NCBI RefSeq assembly: GCF_910585425.1
Contig: NZ_CAJUCP010000005.1
Coordinates: 1-64,000 of the forward strand
DNA from: an uncultured Acetatifactor sp.
GTDB taxonomy: Bacteria; Bacillota; Clostridia; Lachnospirales; Lachnospiraceae
DNA length: 64,000 nt
Direction of reading: 5' to 3'
This document shows, one piece after another, positions 1-9,225 of the stretch; the first letter of the stretch is position 1; every line of letters starts with the position of its first letter. The position numbers and the translations under genes were made by a program. The notes under the pieces were generated by a model. The model did no database searches, was not told the origin of the DNA, and worked only from the letters and a program-made list of their open reading frames with translations.

Positions 1-24
1 GCAACTTGATTTTTTTAGCCACAA

Positions 25-561
25 ATGTTACAAAAAAGCTTGACCACTACAAAGTATGATGGATTTACAGATGAACGAAACAGGATTATGCAGGAATTGG
101 CGAAAGATGTATTGCTTCTTTCAAAAGAGAGGAATGACAGCAATGAAGTTGCCATTACTTGTGACCTGGGAGCTGAAAATCCACTGGGCAGTTTCGGAGT
201 GTCATTAGGAACGGAGCATGAGGTCGATATCCTTGCGGACACACTTTCCAATCATATCATTGTGTCAAGGGAGTCTGTTGCAGTAGTAGTGTTACACAAT
301 CATCCCTCTACCCAGACTTTTTCGCTGCAGGATATTCATTTCTTTATTAGACATCCGATGATTGAGGTAATTGTGGTAGTATCAAATCAGGGAACAATAC
401 ATTATCTGAAGAGAGATATAGAATATGATTACAAAAAAGCATTTCAGTTGTTTCAGGAGTGTATTTGTGAGTTGGGAAAGGATTCTCTGAAAATGGAGAT
501 GTACATGGCATCATTGACATTTTTGGCAAAGTGCAGTGAAGTGGGATTATTTTACAGATGA
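25..561 (+). CDS. JAB/JAMM (RadC-like) domain protein, possibly 5'-truncated
   Basis: The 178-residue product carries an HNHPST...SLQD pattern at about residues 91-104. This resembles the H-x-H-x(n)-S-x-x-D metal-binding signature of JAB/JAMM/RadC-like domains, and it is flanked by hydrophobic beta-strand-like segments. In-frame stops at bases 7 and 16 close the frame upstream. There is no clear ribosome binding site before the ATG at 25, so this may be the 3' part of a longer broken gene, or may start at an internal ATG near 88. It sits in AT-rich accessory DNA beside other decayed ORFs. JAB domains in mobile elements are often deubiquitinase-like or RadC-like peptidases; the substrate is unknown here. 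The domain call is moderately sure, the function is not known. Confidence 0.5.
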   Translation: MLQKSLTTTKYDGFTDERNRIMQELAKDVLLLSKERNDSNEVAITCDLGAENPLGSFGVSLGTEHEVDILADTLSNHIIVSRESVAVVVLHNHPSTQTFSLQDIHFFIRHPMIEVIVVVSNQGTIHYLKRDIEYDYKKAFQLFQECICELGKDSLKMEMYMASLTFLAKCSEVGLFYR

Positions 562-577
562 TGTGAGGAGGTGTGTT

Positions 578-754
578 ATGAGCAAAACAGCTTTAAATGA
601 TGTGACTTACAATTTTGAACCGTTGGAATTATTCGTACCTGATTCGAATTATAAAGTCAATGAAGAAGAATTGCAGAAAAGCATACAAAAGAGCCAGGAA
701 TTTATTTCTTTTATTCAGGACTACAAGAAAAAGAAAGAAATAGAAGGAATGTAG
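578..754 (+). CDS. Small hypothetical protein (58 aa)
   Basis: The ATG at 578 follows a strong GAGGAGGTG ribosome binding site, which makes it a better start than an upstream in-frame ATG at 536 that overlaps the preceding gene. The product begins MSKTALNDVTYNF and ends in a lysine-rich, probably helical stretch (YKKKKEIEG). No family is recognised. It lies 16 bp after the JAB-like gene and may be co-transcribed with it. Short acidic/lysine-rich ORFs of this kind are common in conjugative or phage-derived islands. Confidence 0.5.
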   Translation: MSKTALNDVTYNFEPLELFVPDSNYKVNEEELQKSIQKSQEFISFIQDYKKKKEIEGM

Positions 755-961
755 GTGATTTCGTTATAATCGGTACACTTATAGTAGAGAATGAGCAGGA
801 GTTTATAGAAGCGCAGCTTAGGGAGATATAAGAGGCGAAAAACATCCCATTACATTTGATGGAGGCTGTCAGGATTTGTCTCTGGCGATGACGAAAGCGT
901 TTAGAAGTGCCGTTGCTCAAAGAAACCGTAAGAAAAGATTTGAACATGAATTTTTAAATTA
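755..961 (+). pseudogene. Decayed frameshifted small ORF
   Basis: One frame reads IIGTLIVENEQEFIEAQL and then stops at about 830. A second frame continues directly with RGEKHPITFDGGCQDLSL and ends in a basic tail at the TAG ending at 961. The two halves join smoothly if about one base is removed near 828, so this looks like a recently frameshifted small gene. The family is not recognised. It supports the view that the left edge of the window is degenerating mobile-element DNA. Confidence 0.4.
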
Positions 962-1132
962 GGGCATATGGAACATAGCGTTCATGTGCCTTTGTATTAG
1001 TATTCTGAGAGTATGATATTGTATAACAATATTGGAATTATCGTACCTAAAAGAAGAAAGAGAATCTGTATGCTGTTTTAATATGGAATGACAAAAGCAA
1101 AATAGTCTATGGGTAGTATACGAGGGGAAAAG
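962..1132. other. AT-rich intergenic region upstream of the YobI-like ATPase
   Basis: This 170-bp gap holds no convincing ORF. Several AT-rich hexamers could serve as a promoter for the large ATPase, but none has an unambiguous paired -35/-10. Nothing else is recognised here. Confidence 0.4.
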
Positions 1133-4100
1133 ATGGATAAAAACAAAATATTTAGAAAAAAAGATAAATTATTTTCAGGTATTAATGGTGAAAAAACAGT
1201 GTATTCTGATTTGGTGCCAATAGATACCTTAGATAGTGAAGCTGAAAGCTTAAAAGCTCTTCATTGGGCTATATCAAATTTCAAGATTAGAAATATAGCT
1301 TTGACGGGTCCATATGGAGCGGGTAAAAGCAGTATTATTAAATCTTATTTAAAGCAGCATCCAAATTGTAAGGCAATAAACCTTTCTTTAGCAACTTTCG
1401 ATGGCAGATCATGGGATAAAGTACAGCAATTATTTGAAGAACAAGAGTATGATAATGCTAATACTGCAAAAAAAGAATTCGAAGACGAACTTGAAAGAGG
1501 AATATTAAAACAATTATTTTATAAGGTAGATGCAGAAAAAATTCCGTTAAGCCGCTATAGAAAATTACACCACATAAATCTCTGGAAATACATAGTGGGA
1601 GTATTGATATTGGTATTGGTTATTCTTTCAGGAATATATTTAATTTTTCCTGATGATTTTGCAAATGTACTTAAAACATATAGAGATGGTATTGCATCCT
1701 GCAAAGAAGTTGTTTTGCGTTTTGCTGCTTTAGTAGTTGTTCTGTTTGGAGTTGGTTACATTATCCGCTACATCACATCAAAATTTACTATTAAAGAAAT
1801 TACTGTTGGTGATATAAGTGCGCAAGGAGAAGAGATTTCGAACGAGTCCGTACTCAATAGAAATATAGATGAGATGTTGTATTTTTTTGAACGGACAAAA
1901 TATGATTTAGTGTTTATAGAAGATTTGGATCGTTTTAACAGTACATCGATTTTTATAAAGCTGAGAGAAATCAATACTATCTTAAATCAGTATGATGTGA
2001 TAAAGAAAAGGGGAAAGATTACCTTTGTATATGCCGTAAGAGACGACCTCTTTCAAGACGAGACAGAGCGGACTAAATTTTTTGATTTTTTGATACCCGT
2101 TATTCCTGTTATTAATTCTACTAATTCAGGTGAGATAATGCGAAACTTACTTGGAATGGGAGAGAAAAGAGAAGAAGGTAAAGAGTATCCAAAGCATGAT
2201 GTGTCACAGAAGTTTGTAACATTGGTGTCCCCATATATTGGTGATATGCGTATTTTAATCAGCATAGTGAATGAATTTTGGATTTATAAAAAAACAATTA
2301 AGGAAAGTCAGGATGTGTATTTGAATGATGAGAATATGCTGGCTCTTATGATATACAAAAATATATGTCCTAAAGATTTTGCATTGTTGGAATCAGAAGC
2401 TGGAGATGTGAAAGATGCATTTCGATATAAGTCAGAGGCCTGTAAGAAGATGCAAGAAAAATTAAATAGTGAAAAAACGAAACTTGAAATGGAGACGAAA
2501 AAGTTACGACAAGATATTGCAATATCAATTAGAGAAATTAAGATTTTAATATTATCGGAATTGATACATAATAGAGGTATTGTTTCAACAATAAAAATTT
2601 CAAATAATACGTTTAGTTATAACCAGATGCTAGAAGATTCTTTTGGATTTGAAAAAATACGAAAAGGAAAACTTCAAGTATATTATTATCCGCTAAGTTC
2701 AGATCATTATAGTTATTTAGGTGAAGAAGATTTTACTGATATACAAGATTCAAGTGAACGTATGAAAAATTTATTTTTAAGATATGACAGACGAGTAAGA
2801 TTCAAGACTCAACCGATAGAAAATGTTAAAAAAGAATTGGACAAATACGATAAAGAAATTGTAGAACTGAAGGCAAAGACTATACAGCAGCTGCTTGAAA
2901 GTAATACTCCGAAAGACATTTTGCCAGAAAATGTATTGAGTAATAATCTTTTGGTTTTTATGCTTCGTCATGGTTATATTAATGAAAATTACGCAGATTA
3001 TATAAATTATTTCCATCCTGGAAGTATTACGAAAGAAGAGTTGAATTTTATAATATGGATAAGGGATTTTAAAGGTGTAAATGACTTCTCGTTTTCTATT
3101 AAGCATTGTGCTAATGTAATAGACCGCCTTTATGATTATGAATTTGGACAGGTTGAAATATTAAATTTTGATTTAACAGATTATCTGATTGAGAATAGCA
3201 GTAATAAAAATAAGCAGCAGGTCTTAATAAAACAGTTGGTAAATCGGTCAGAGACAAGCATCAAGTACATAAAAGCTTATATTGATAGGGGAATGTATTC
3301 TGAGCATTTTATTCAGTTGTTATGTCATGAGAGTTCTTTTATATGGACAGAATTTATGTATGACGAACAATTATCGACAGAGAAGAAGAATCAATACTTC
3401 AAATTAATGATTAGTGCGTGTGATGTTTACGACATAGAAAACAACAATATAAGTCACGAGGATGAAGATGCCGAAATTTATAGCGATGGTGTGGTAAAAG
3501 AGTTTTTTGAAAGTCAGGAAAATATTCTGCTTGAAATGGCTGATGTTCCATGGAAAAAAGTAAAGCAGGTTATAGATGAATTAGAAATAAGATTCTACCA
3601 ACTTAACTTGGCTGGATTGGAGAATCATATAGTTGAGGATTTTATTGAAGATAGGTATTTTGTATTAAATCATTTCATGATAGCAGCATTATATAAAGCA
3701 CTCGGACATGCTGACGATGTAAGTAGACTTTTTGAATGCAACTACCAATGTCTTTGTGAATTGAATAACGAACCTTTGATGAATTATGTGCATGATAATT
3801 TCCTGACATATGTTCGTGATATCATTATAGGTGAAGAATCAAATAGCGAGGAAGAGACAAAAGCTGTTGAAGCCATCCTTGAAAGAATATTTGACAAAGA
3901 CGAAGATTTGTGTGTTGTGGTAATTGAAAAGGAACATCTGGCATTTTGGGAAAGCTTAACAGATTGTCTGGAGAATTTCGAGGACAAGGATAAGCGGGAA
4001 ATATGGGACTGCTTGTTGCAACATGATCGAACAGATGCGTCATGGGACAATTATTTGAGTTATCACAATTTGTTTGGGTTGACAAAATCCCTTTTACAGT

Positions 4101-4897
4101 ATTTTGAAAAGAATATAGATATAATATTAAAGGACAGTGCAAGGAATGATGTCTCTGACGAAGTGGTTAAGGAACTAATAGTTGCGGATTTATCGGATAT
4201 TAGTTTTGAAAAGTTAGTGTCAGGCTACAAAGTAAACGAATTCTCGCATAAACTTAATAAATTTTCGGAAAATAAATTGGAAATATTAATTCAAAAGCAT
4301 TATTTTGAATTTAGTCCAGAGAGATTGGCTGAGATAAAAGGAATTTCTCGAAACTTGAGAATAGAGTTCATTCTTGAGAATACTTCCGATTTTCTTGAAA
4401 ATATGGAACAATGTGATGTGGACTTGACAGATATAAAGGGAATAATGAAGCATGCGATATTTAATAAGGATATATTGCTTAGAATGTTAAAATTAGTTGA
4501 ATCAACAGTGGTAGATAAGGAATTTGCTTTATTGGCAAAAGACCTACATTTTATCTTGCCTAAAGAATATGTGGAGGCAATATGGCAGATACTTGATGAA
4601 GAGGATAGATATCAATTCTTATATGATCAAATGGAAGTATTTAGCTTGGATGAAGTGGCTAAAAAATTTGGTGAGTTGGGTGGTGTATATAAACAGTTTT
4701 CAACCAGAACAAAGCATAAATATAGCTTGCATAAAACAGAATTTAATGAAGCTTTATGTCGTAAATTAGTAAAGAGGGAATTTTTATCGTCCAATGAAAT
4801 AACGAAAGAAAAAGTCGGTACAGATAATATTACTTTTGAAGATAAGTACGAACAGCGCATTACTGGCTATGTAAAAAAGAAGTCGGAGAAAGTATAA
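1133..4897 (+). CDS. YobI/KAP-like membrane-associated P-loop ATPase
   Basis: The 1254-residue protein has a Walker A loop (GPYGAGKSS, about residues 59-67) and a Walker B followed by the KAP/YobI-type sequence FIEDLDRF (about 262-270). Between them are two strongly hydrophobic segments at about 150-172 and 193-214. This order, with two membrane helices inserted in the NTPase domain, is typical of YobI/KAP-type P-loop ATPases. A long alpha-helical C-terminal region with no recognised domain follows. The start at 1133 is preferred over the ATG at 1109 because GAGGGG lies five bases before it. KAP/YobI-like ATPases often occur in mobile islands and are suspected of roles in host defence or membrane-linked signalling; that role is inference here. 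The gene is AT-rich, unlike the DNA right of 4970. Confidence 0.75.
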   Translation: MDKNKIFRKKDKLFSGINGEKTVYSDLVPIDTLDSEAESLKALHWAISNFKIRNIALTGPYGAGKSSIIKSYLKQHPNCKAINLSLATFDGRSWDKVQQLFEEQEYDNANTAKKEFEDELERGILKQLFYKVDAEKIPLSRYRKLHHINLWKYIVGVLILVLVILSGIYLIFPDDFANVLKTYRDGIASCKEVVLRFAALVVVLFGVGYIIRYITSKFTIKEITVGDISAQGEEISNESVLNRNIDEMLYFFERTKYDLVFIEDLDRFNSTSIFIKLREINTILNQYDVIKKRGKITFVYAVRDDLFQDETERTKFFDFLIPVIPVINSTNSGEIMRNLLGMGEKREEGKEYPKHDVSQKFVTLVSPYIGDMRILISIVNEFWIYKKTIKESQDVYLNDENMLALMIYKNICPKDFALLESEAGDVKDAFRYKSEACKKMQEKLNSEKTKLEMETKKLRQDIAISIREIKILILSELIHNRGIVSTIKISNNTFSYNQMLEDSFGFEKIRKGKLQVYYYPLSSDHYSYLGEEDFTDIQDSSERMKNLFLRYDRRVRFKTQPIENVKKELDKYDKEIVELKAKTIQQLLESNTPKDILPENVLSNNLLVFMLRHGYINENYADYINYFHPGSITKEELNFIIWIRDFKGVNDFSFSIKHCANVIDRLYDYEFGQVEILNFDLTDYLIENSSNKNKQQVLIKQLVNRSETSIKYIKAYIDRGMYSEHFIQLLCHESSFIWTEFMYDEQLSTEKKNQYFKLMISACDVYDIENNNISHEDEDAEIYSDGVVKEFFESQENILLEMADVPWKKVKQVIDELEIRFYQLNLAGLENHIVEDFIEDRYFVLNHFMIAALYKALGHADDVSRLFECNYQCLCELNNEPLMNYVHDNFLTYVRDIIIGEESNSEEETKAVEAILERIFDKDEDLCVVVIEKEHLAFWESLTDCLENFEDKDKREIWDCLLQHDRTDASWDNYLSYHNLFGLTKSLLQYFEKNIDIILKDSARNDVSDEVVKELIVADLSDISFEKLVSGYKVNEFSHKLNKFSENKLEILIQKHYFEFSPERLAEIKGISRNLRIEFILENTSDFLENMEQCDVDLTDIKGIMKHAIFNKDILLRMLKLVESTVVDKEFALLAKDLHFILPKEYVEAIWQILDEEDRYQFLYDQMEVFSLDEVAKKFGELGGVYKQFSTRTKHKYSLHKTEFNEALCRKLVKREFLSSNEITKEKVGTDNITFEDKYEQRITGYVKKKSEKV

Positions 4898-4899
4898 AC

Positions 4900-4953
4900 A
4901 TGGAAAACAGATACACATATTTACCTACTACAAGGGTGTTTTGTGAAATATGA
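4900..4953 (+). pseudogene. Truncated 5' end of a gene following the YobI-like ATPase
   Basis: A 17-codon frame (MENRYTYLPTTRVFCEI, stop at 4951) begins three bases after the ATPase stop and sits behind GGAG. It looks like the start of the next operon gene, cut off at the junction with the deacetylase remnant at about 4970. The spacing and ribosome binding site support an original coupling to the ATPase gene. It could also be chance coding. Confidence 0.35.
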
Positions 4954-5480
4954 TAGTTCAAAGAAAAAAATCCACGGCTCAGCTCCTGGACGGGCTGAAG
5001 GAGCGGGGGATACATGCGACCTTTTTCGTCACCGGGGAGCATGCGGAATTGCATCCAGATGTTATCGAAAGGATGTTCGAGGAGGGCCATCTGATCGGCA
5101 ACCATACATACAGCCACATCCAGCTTACGAAGAACAACCGGGACAAATTCAAGGATGAACTGATAAAGACAAATGAGATACTGAAGGAAATCACAGGGGA
5201 GGAAGTGCAGTATGTGCGTCCTCCCTACGGCTCCTGGGACAAAAGCTTCGAGAAGGAGCTGAACATGTTCCCGGTGCTCTGGACTGTGGATCCCCTGGAC
5301 TGGAGCTCCCGGAACGTGGGGCGGATCACGGAGAAGATCGTCAGCAAGACCGGGGAGAACGACATCATCCTGATGCATGACTATTACGACACCTCCGTGA
5401 CGGCTGCGCTGAAGGCCATTGACGCGCTGCTGGAGGAGGGATATACCTTTGTGACGGTGGAGGAGATTTTGTTTGACTGA
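4950..5480 (+). pseudogene. 5'-truncated polysaccharide deacetylase (NodB domain)
   Basis: From residue 8 the frame reads as a NodB-family deacetylase: ATFFVTG, the H-x3-H metal motif in GNHTYSH, the RPPYG motif, DPLDW and the final ILMHD motif. The first NodB motif (TFDDGP), which supplies the catalytic base and a metal ligand, is missing exactly where the GC-rich family-like sequence begins at about 4971. The preceding seven codons are AT-rich and unrelated. No ribosome binding site precedes the ATG. The family normally removes acetyl groups from peptidoglycan or chitin-like sugars; this copy is almost certainly inactive. It was probably broken by insertion, or by deletion at the edge, of the left-hand island. 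Confidence 0.75.
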
Positions 5481-5625
5481 AAAAATAGTGTAATTCATGC
5501 CATGTTGTGTTATGATAGAAGAGAGTAGGCACAGATCAGGATGACTGAGTTGGCCAGATGGTGCATGAATGTCGGTACAGAAGGGCATAGTGTCAGACAG
5601 GGGATTGGCCGGGAAGGAGTCAGGC

Positions 5626-5880
5626 ATGCCGAGAACAGTCAGCATCGGATGTCAGGATTTTGAAAAAATGAGGGTCCGCAATAACTTTTACGTGGACAAG
5701 ACCATGTTCATAAAGGAATGGTGGGAGTCCGAGGACGAGGTGACGCTGATCACCCGTCCCAGACGTTTCGGGAAGATGCTTACCATGAGCATGTTGGAAA
5801 AGTTCTTCTCTGTGGAGTATGCCGGGAGGAGCGATTTATTTGAAGATTTCGGGCTTGATAGGATGAAAGAAAAATGGTAG
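5626..5880 (+). pseudogene. N-terminal fragment of a DUF1703-type AAA-ATPase-like protein
   Basis: The ATG at 5626 follows GGAAGGAG. The 84-residue product contains NNFYVDKTMFI and RPRRFGK, the N-terminal hallmarks of the AAA-ATPase-like/DUF1703 family. The usual T or S after the P-loop lysine is replaced by M (FGKM). The frame stops after about 84 residues, while an intact relative of about 530 residues is encoded at 33295-34890. The ATPase core and C-terminal nuclease-like region are gone. It is a decayed copy of a family that often spreads in Lachnospiraceae and Bacteroidetes genomes. Confidence 0.75.
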
Positions 5881-5941
5881 CATATGAGGTATCAAAGAAA
5901 GCCGATGGCAAAGCCGTTGGTTTATCAGAAGGAGAGACCGT

Positions 5942-8773
5942 ATGAAGACAGTAGTACATATCATTTCCCATTCTCACTGGGACAGAGAATGGTACATGGC
6001 GTTTGAGCAGCACAGGATAAAGCTGGTGGACCTGATCGACCAGTCCATGGAGCTGTTTGAAAAAGACGCAGCTTTCAGGAGCTTCCATCTGGACGGGCAG
6101 ACCATCGTGATGGACGACTATCTGGAGATCAAGCCCCAGAACAGGGAAAGGCTGAAGAAGCATGTCAGGGAGGGGCGGTTTTCGGCAGGCCCCTGGTATA
6201 TATTGCAGGACGAGTTCCTGACCAGCGGAGAGGCCAACGTGCGCAACCTCCTGGTGGGAAGGCAGGAGGCGCTGGAATACGGAGGCCTCTGCCCCGTGGG
6301 CTATTTCCCCGATGCCTTCGGCAATGCGGGACAGATGCCCCAGCTTTTAAAGCAGGCGGGGATGAAGGCAATCGTGTTCGGGCGCGGCGTGAAGCCGGTG
6401 GGCTTCAACAACGAGGTACAGGGCGGCGATTACGAATCCATGTACTCGGAGATGATGTGGGAATCTCCGGACGGCAGCGCCCTTCCCGGCATCCTTTTCG
6501 CCAACTGGTACAGCAACGGGATAGAGATTCCGGTGGAGGAGGAAGCGGCCAGGGCGTACTGGGAGGAAAAACTGGCCAGCGCGCGGCAGTTTGCGGGAAC
6601 CAGACATCTGCTGTTCATGAACGGCTGCGACCATCAGCCGGTGCAGAAAGACCTGGGAGCCGCGCTGGAGACGGCGAGGAGGCTCTATCCGGACATAGAG
6701 TTCGTCCACTCGGACTTCGACACGTACGTGGATGCGGTGAGCCGGGAGCTGGAGCATATCTCCACGGTGCGGGGGGAGCTGACCAGCCAGGAGACGGACG
6801 GCCGTTTTACTTTAGTCAATACCACGTCCTCCCACATTCCGCTGAAACAGATGAACCGCGTCTGCGAGAATGCCCTGGAAAAAGAGGCGGAGCCCATGGC
6901 GGCGCTGGCCTCCCTGTGGGGAAAGGAGTACCCGGAGGATCTTCTGCGCTATAGCTGGAAGATGCTGATGCAGAACCATCCCCACGACAGCATCTGCGGC
7001 TGCAGCGTGGATTCCGTGAACGCGGAGATCAAGACCCGCTTCGACAAGAGCCGCCAGGTGGCGGAAGCGCTGTTCGCGGACAGCTGCTCCTGGATGGCAG
7101 ACCGCATCGACACCAAAGCGCTGGGGGCGGAAAAGAAGATATATCCCATTGTGGTGTTCAATACAACCGGCTGGAACCGCAGCGGCATGGCGGAGGCCGT
7201 GGTGGATTTCGAGAGGAGCTATGGCGGATGGCTCACCAGGCAGCATGGGGAAATGGAGCGGCTGCAGCTTCCCGAACTGGTGCTGAAGGACGCGGCGGGG
7301 AACAGGATTCCTGCCGGCATCCAGGATATGGGCGTGCGGTTCGGCTATGAGCTTCCCGACGACAGGTTCCGCCAGCCTTATATGGCCAGGCAGGTGAAGG
7401 TGACCTTTGAGGCGGAGGATGTGCCCGCATTCGGATATTGCACCTGCTACCTGGAGGAGGCGGATGCCGCCGGGGAAGCGGGGGCTGTGGAAGAGATGGC
7501 TGTGGCAGCGGTCTGCGAATCGGAAAGCGCTGTAGGAGGACATTCCCTGACGCCTGCGGAGCGGGTGATGGAAAACGAGTTCCTCCGGGTGGAGATCCAC
7601 GGGGACGGCAGCTATTCCGTGACGGAAAAGGAGAGCGGGAAGCGCTATCCCCATGTGGGCTACTATGAGGAGTGCGGAGATATCGGAAACGAGTATATCT
7701 TCATACAGGATTCCGGCAAGGAGGAGATTACGACACAGGGGACAGAGGCGCGGATCGAGCTGATCGAGGATGAGCCGTACCGCTGTACCTACCGAATCGA
7801 ACACAGGCTTATGGTGCCTGCCGGCGCGGAGGAGCTGCTGGAGCGGGAGCGCCGCCAGTGCATCGGGCTGTATGAGCGGAAGGCCGGGCGGAGCAGGGAG
7901 CTGGTGGAGCTTGCCCTCACCACGCTGTTGCGGCTGGAGCGCAGCGCGAAGGGGCTCAAGGTGGAGACCACCATCCACAATACAGCGAAGGATCACAGGA
8001 TTCGGGTGATGATACCCACCGGCCTGCAGACGGAAACGCATTTCGCGGACTCTACCCTTGAGGTGGTGGAGCGCCCCAACCGCCACGGCAAAGCGTGGCA
8101 GAACCCCAGCGGCTGCGAGCACCAGCAGAACTTCGTGGCCATGGATGATGAAAAGGATGGCATATTGGTGGCGAACTTCGGCCTGTACGAGTATGAGGTG
8201 CTGCCGGACAGGGACAATGCCATTGCGGTGACTTTGCTGCGCTGTACCGGAGAGATGGGCGACTGGGGCGATTTCCCCACGCCTGCGGCACAGCTTCCCG
8301 GGACGCATACCGTGACATACGAGATCGTCCCTTACAAAAAAGAAAGAATCACGGCGGCATTTACGGAGGGCCATCTCTTCCAGACGAAGCTGTCGGCGGT
8401 GAGCCTGGCGTCAAAGCGGGGCTACCTGAAGGACGCTGCCGGATGCATGGAAGACATGGGCGGAAAGACATTGGCGCCGAGAGCGGGCTTCTTCAAATGG
8501 AGCGGCGAGGGGCTGAACCTGACGGGATTCAAGAAAAAAGACGGGGACAGGGACATCATCGTCCGATTTGTGAACGAGACGAAGGAGGCTGTGGAACTGA
8601 CCATAGACAGGCAGGACTGGTTCGGTGAAATGTATCACAGCAATGTAATCGAAGAGAGGCTCCAGGCGGCAGCCCCGGGAGAGGACGGCCGCTATCGCAT
8701 GACCGTGAAGCCCTTTGAAATATTTACGCTGGGCATCGTGCCGGGTCAGAATGCCTTCCGCATCCATATGTGA
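5942..8773 (+). CDS. Glycoside hydrolase family 38 alpha-mannosidase
   Basis: The 943-residue protein starts with the GH38 signature ISHSHWDREW (zinc ligands H and D). It has YFPDAFGNAGQMPQLL at about residues 120-135, where the Asp is the family's nucleophile. The mid-domain shows NHPHDSICGCSVDSV and a beta-sandwich C-terminal half follows. The length fits bacterial GH38 enzymes of the MngB/YbgG type, which release alpha-linked mannose, sometimes from mannosylglycerate or N-glycans. No signal peptide is seen, so it is probably cytoplasmic and acts on imported oligosaccharides. AAGGAGAG precedes the ATG. It is a single gene, converging on and overlapping the acetyltransferase gene by 28 bp. 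Confidence 0.93.
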   Translation: MKTVVHIISHSHWDREWYMAFEQHRIKLVDLIDQSMELFEKDAAFRSFHLDGQTIVMDDYLEIKPQNRERLKKHVREGRFSAGPWYILQDEFLTSGEANVRNLLVGRQEALEYGGLCPVGYFPDAFGNAGQMPQLLKQAGMKAIVFGRGVKPVGFNNEVQGGDYESMYSEMMWESPDGSALPGILFANWYSNGIEIPVEEEAARAYWEEKLASARQFAGTRHLLFMNGCDHQPVQKDLGAALETARRLYPDIEFVHSDFDTYVDAVSRELEHISTVRGELTSQETDGRFTLVNTTSSHIPLKQMNRVCENALEKEAEPMAALASLWGKEYPEDLLRYSWKMLMQNHPHDSICGCSVDSVNAEIKTRFDKSRQVAEALFADSCSWMADRIDTKALGAEKKIYPIVVFNTTGWNRSGMAEAVVDFERSYGGWLTRQHGEMERLQLPELVLKDAAGNRIPAGIQDMGVRFGYELPDDRFRQPYMARQVKVTFEAEDVPAFGYCTCYLEEADAAGEAGAVEEMAVAAVCESESAVGGHSLTPAERVMENEFLRVEIHGDGSYSVTEKESGKRYPHVGYYEECGDIGNEYIFIQDSGKEEITTQGTEARIELIEDEPYRCTYRIEHRLMVPAGAEELLERERRQCIGLYERKAGRSRELVELALTTLLRLERSAKGLKVETTIHNTAKDHRIRVMIPTGLQTETHFADSTLEVVERPNRHGKAWQNPSGCEHQQNFVAMDDEKDGILVANFGLYEYEVLPDRDNAIAVTLLRCTGEMGDWGDFPTPAAQLPGTHTVTYEIVPYKKERITAAFTEGHLFQTKLSAVSLASKRGYLKDAAGCMEDMGGKTLAPRAGFFKWSGEGLNLTGFKKKDGDRDIIVRFVNETKEAVELTIDRQDWFGEMYHSNVIEERLQAAAPGEDGRYRMTVKPFEIFTLGIVPGQNAFRIHM

Positions 8774-9165
8774 GGACAGCCCTGTTCGTCCTCTACCTGT
8801 CCATATTCCGTGAATCCCAGCTTCCGATAGAAGGGAGCGGCCTGACACTGGGAGTGCAGGGTCATATCCTTCCCGCCAGCACTCCTGACATATTTTTCCG
8901 CTTCTTTCACAAGACAGGAGCCGATATCCTGGTGGCGGTATGCCTTCAAAACGGCAAGCCGCCCCAGAGTATAGGAATCTACGGCAGGATTCCGGAATAC
9001 CCGGCAGGTGGCCACAGGCGTCCCGACATCGCTGAAGGCCACCAGGTGCACGGCACTGCCGTCTATTTCGTCAAATTCACTTTGAAAGCCCTGCTCCTCG
9101 ATAAAGACTTTTTTCCGAATCTCTTTTGCGCATGCCGGGAAATCCTGATATACAAGTGTCTTCAT
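8746..9165 (-). CDS. GNAT family N-acetyltransferase (ElaA/YjcF-like)
   Basis: The 139-residue product has the GNAT order: IRKKVFIEEQGF near the N-terminus, ATCRVF, the acetyl-CoA binding region LGRLAVLKAYRHQDIGSCLV, and AAPFYRKLGFTEYG near the end. Such proteins acetylate an amine on a small molecule or protein; the substrate is not predictable. The start at 9165 (MKTLVYQDF) matches the family's usual N-terminus. An in-frame ATG at 9198 would add 11 residues. The 3' end overlaps the convergent mannosidase gene by 28 bp, a tail-to-tail overlap that leaves no room for a terminator between them. Confidence 0.85.
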   Translation of the reverse strand: MKTLVYQDFPACAKEIRKKVFIEEQGFQSEFDEIDGSAVHLVAFSDVGTPVATCRVFRNPAVDSYTLGRLAVLKAYRHQDIGSCLVKEAEKYVRSAGGKDMTLHSQCQAAPFYRKLGFTEYGQVEDEQGCPHIWMRKAF

Positions 9166-9225
9166 TGTAGAATGAATCCTTTCGTTGAACCCTTTCATTG
9201 AAACATTATGGTATTTTTCCTTTTA

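Noticed and set aside
5626..5880. Functional small protein in place of a fragment
   Set aside because: It stops right after the P-loop region of a family of about 530 residues and has a changed P-loop residue, so a decayed copy is more likely.
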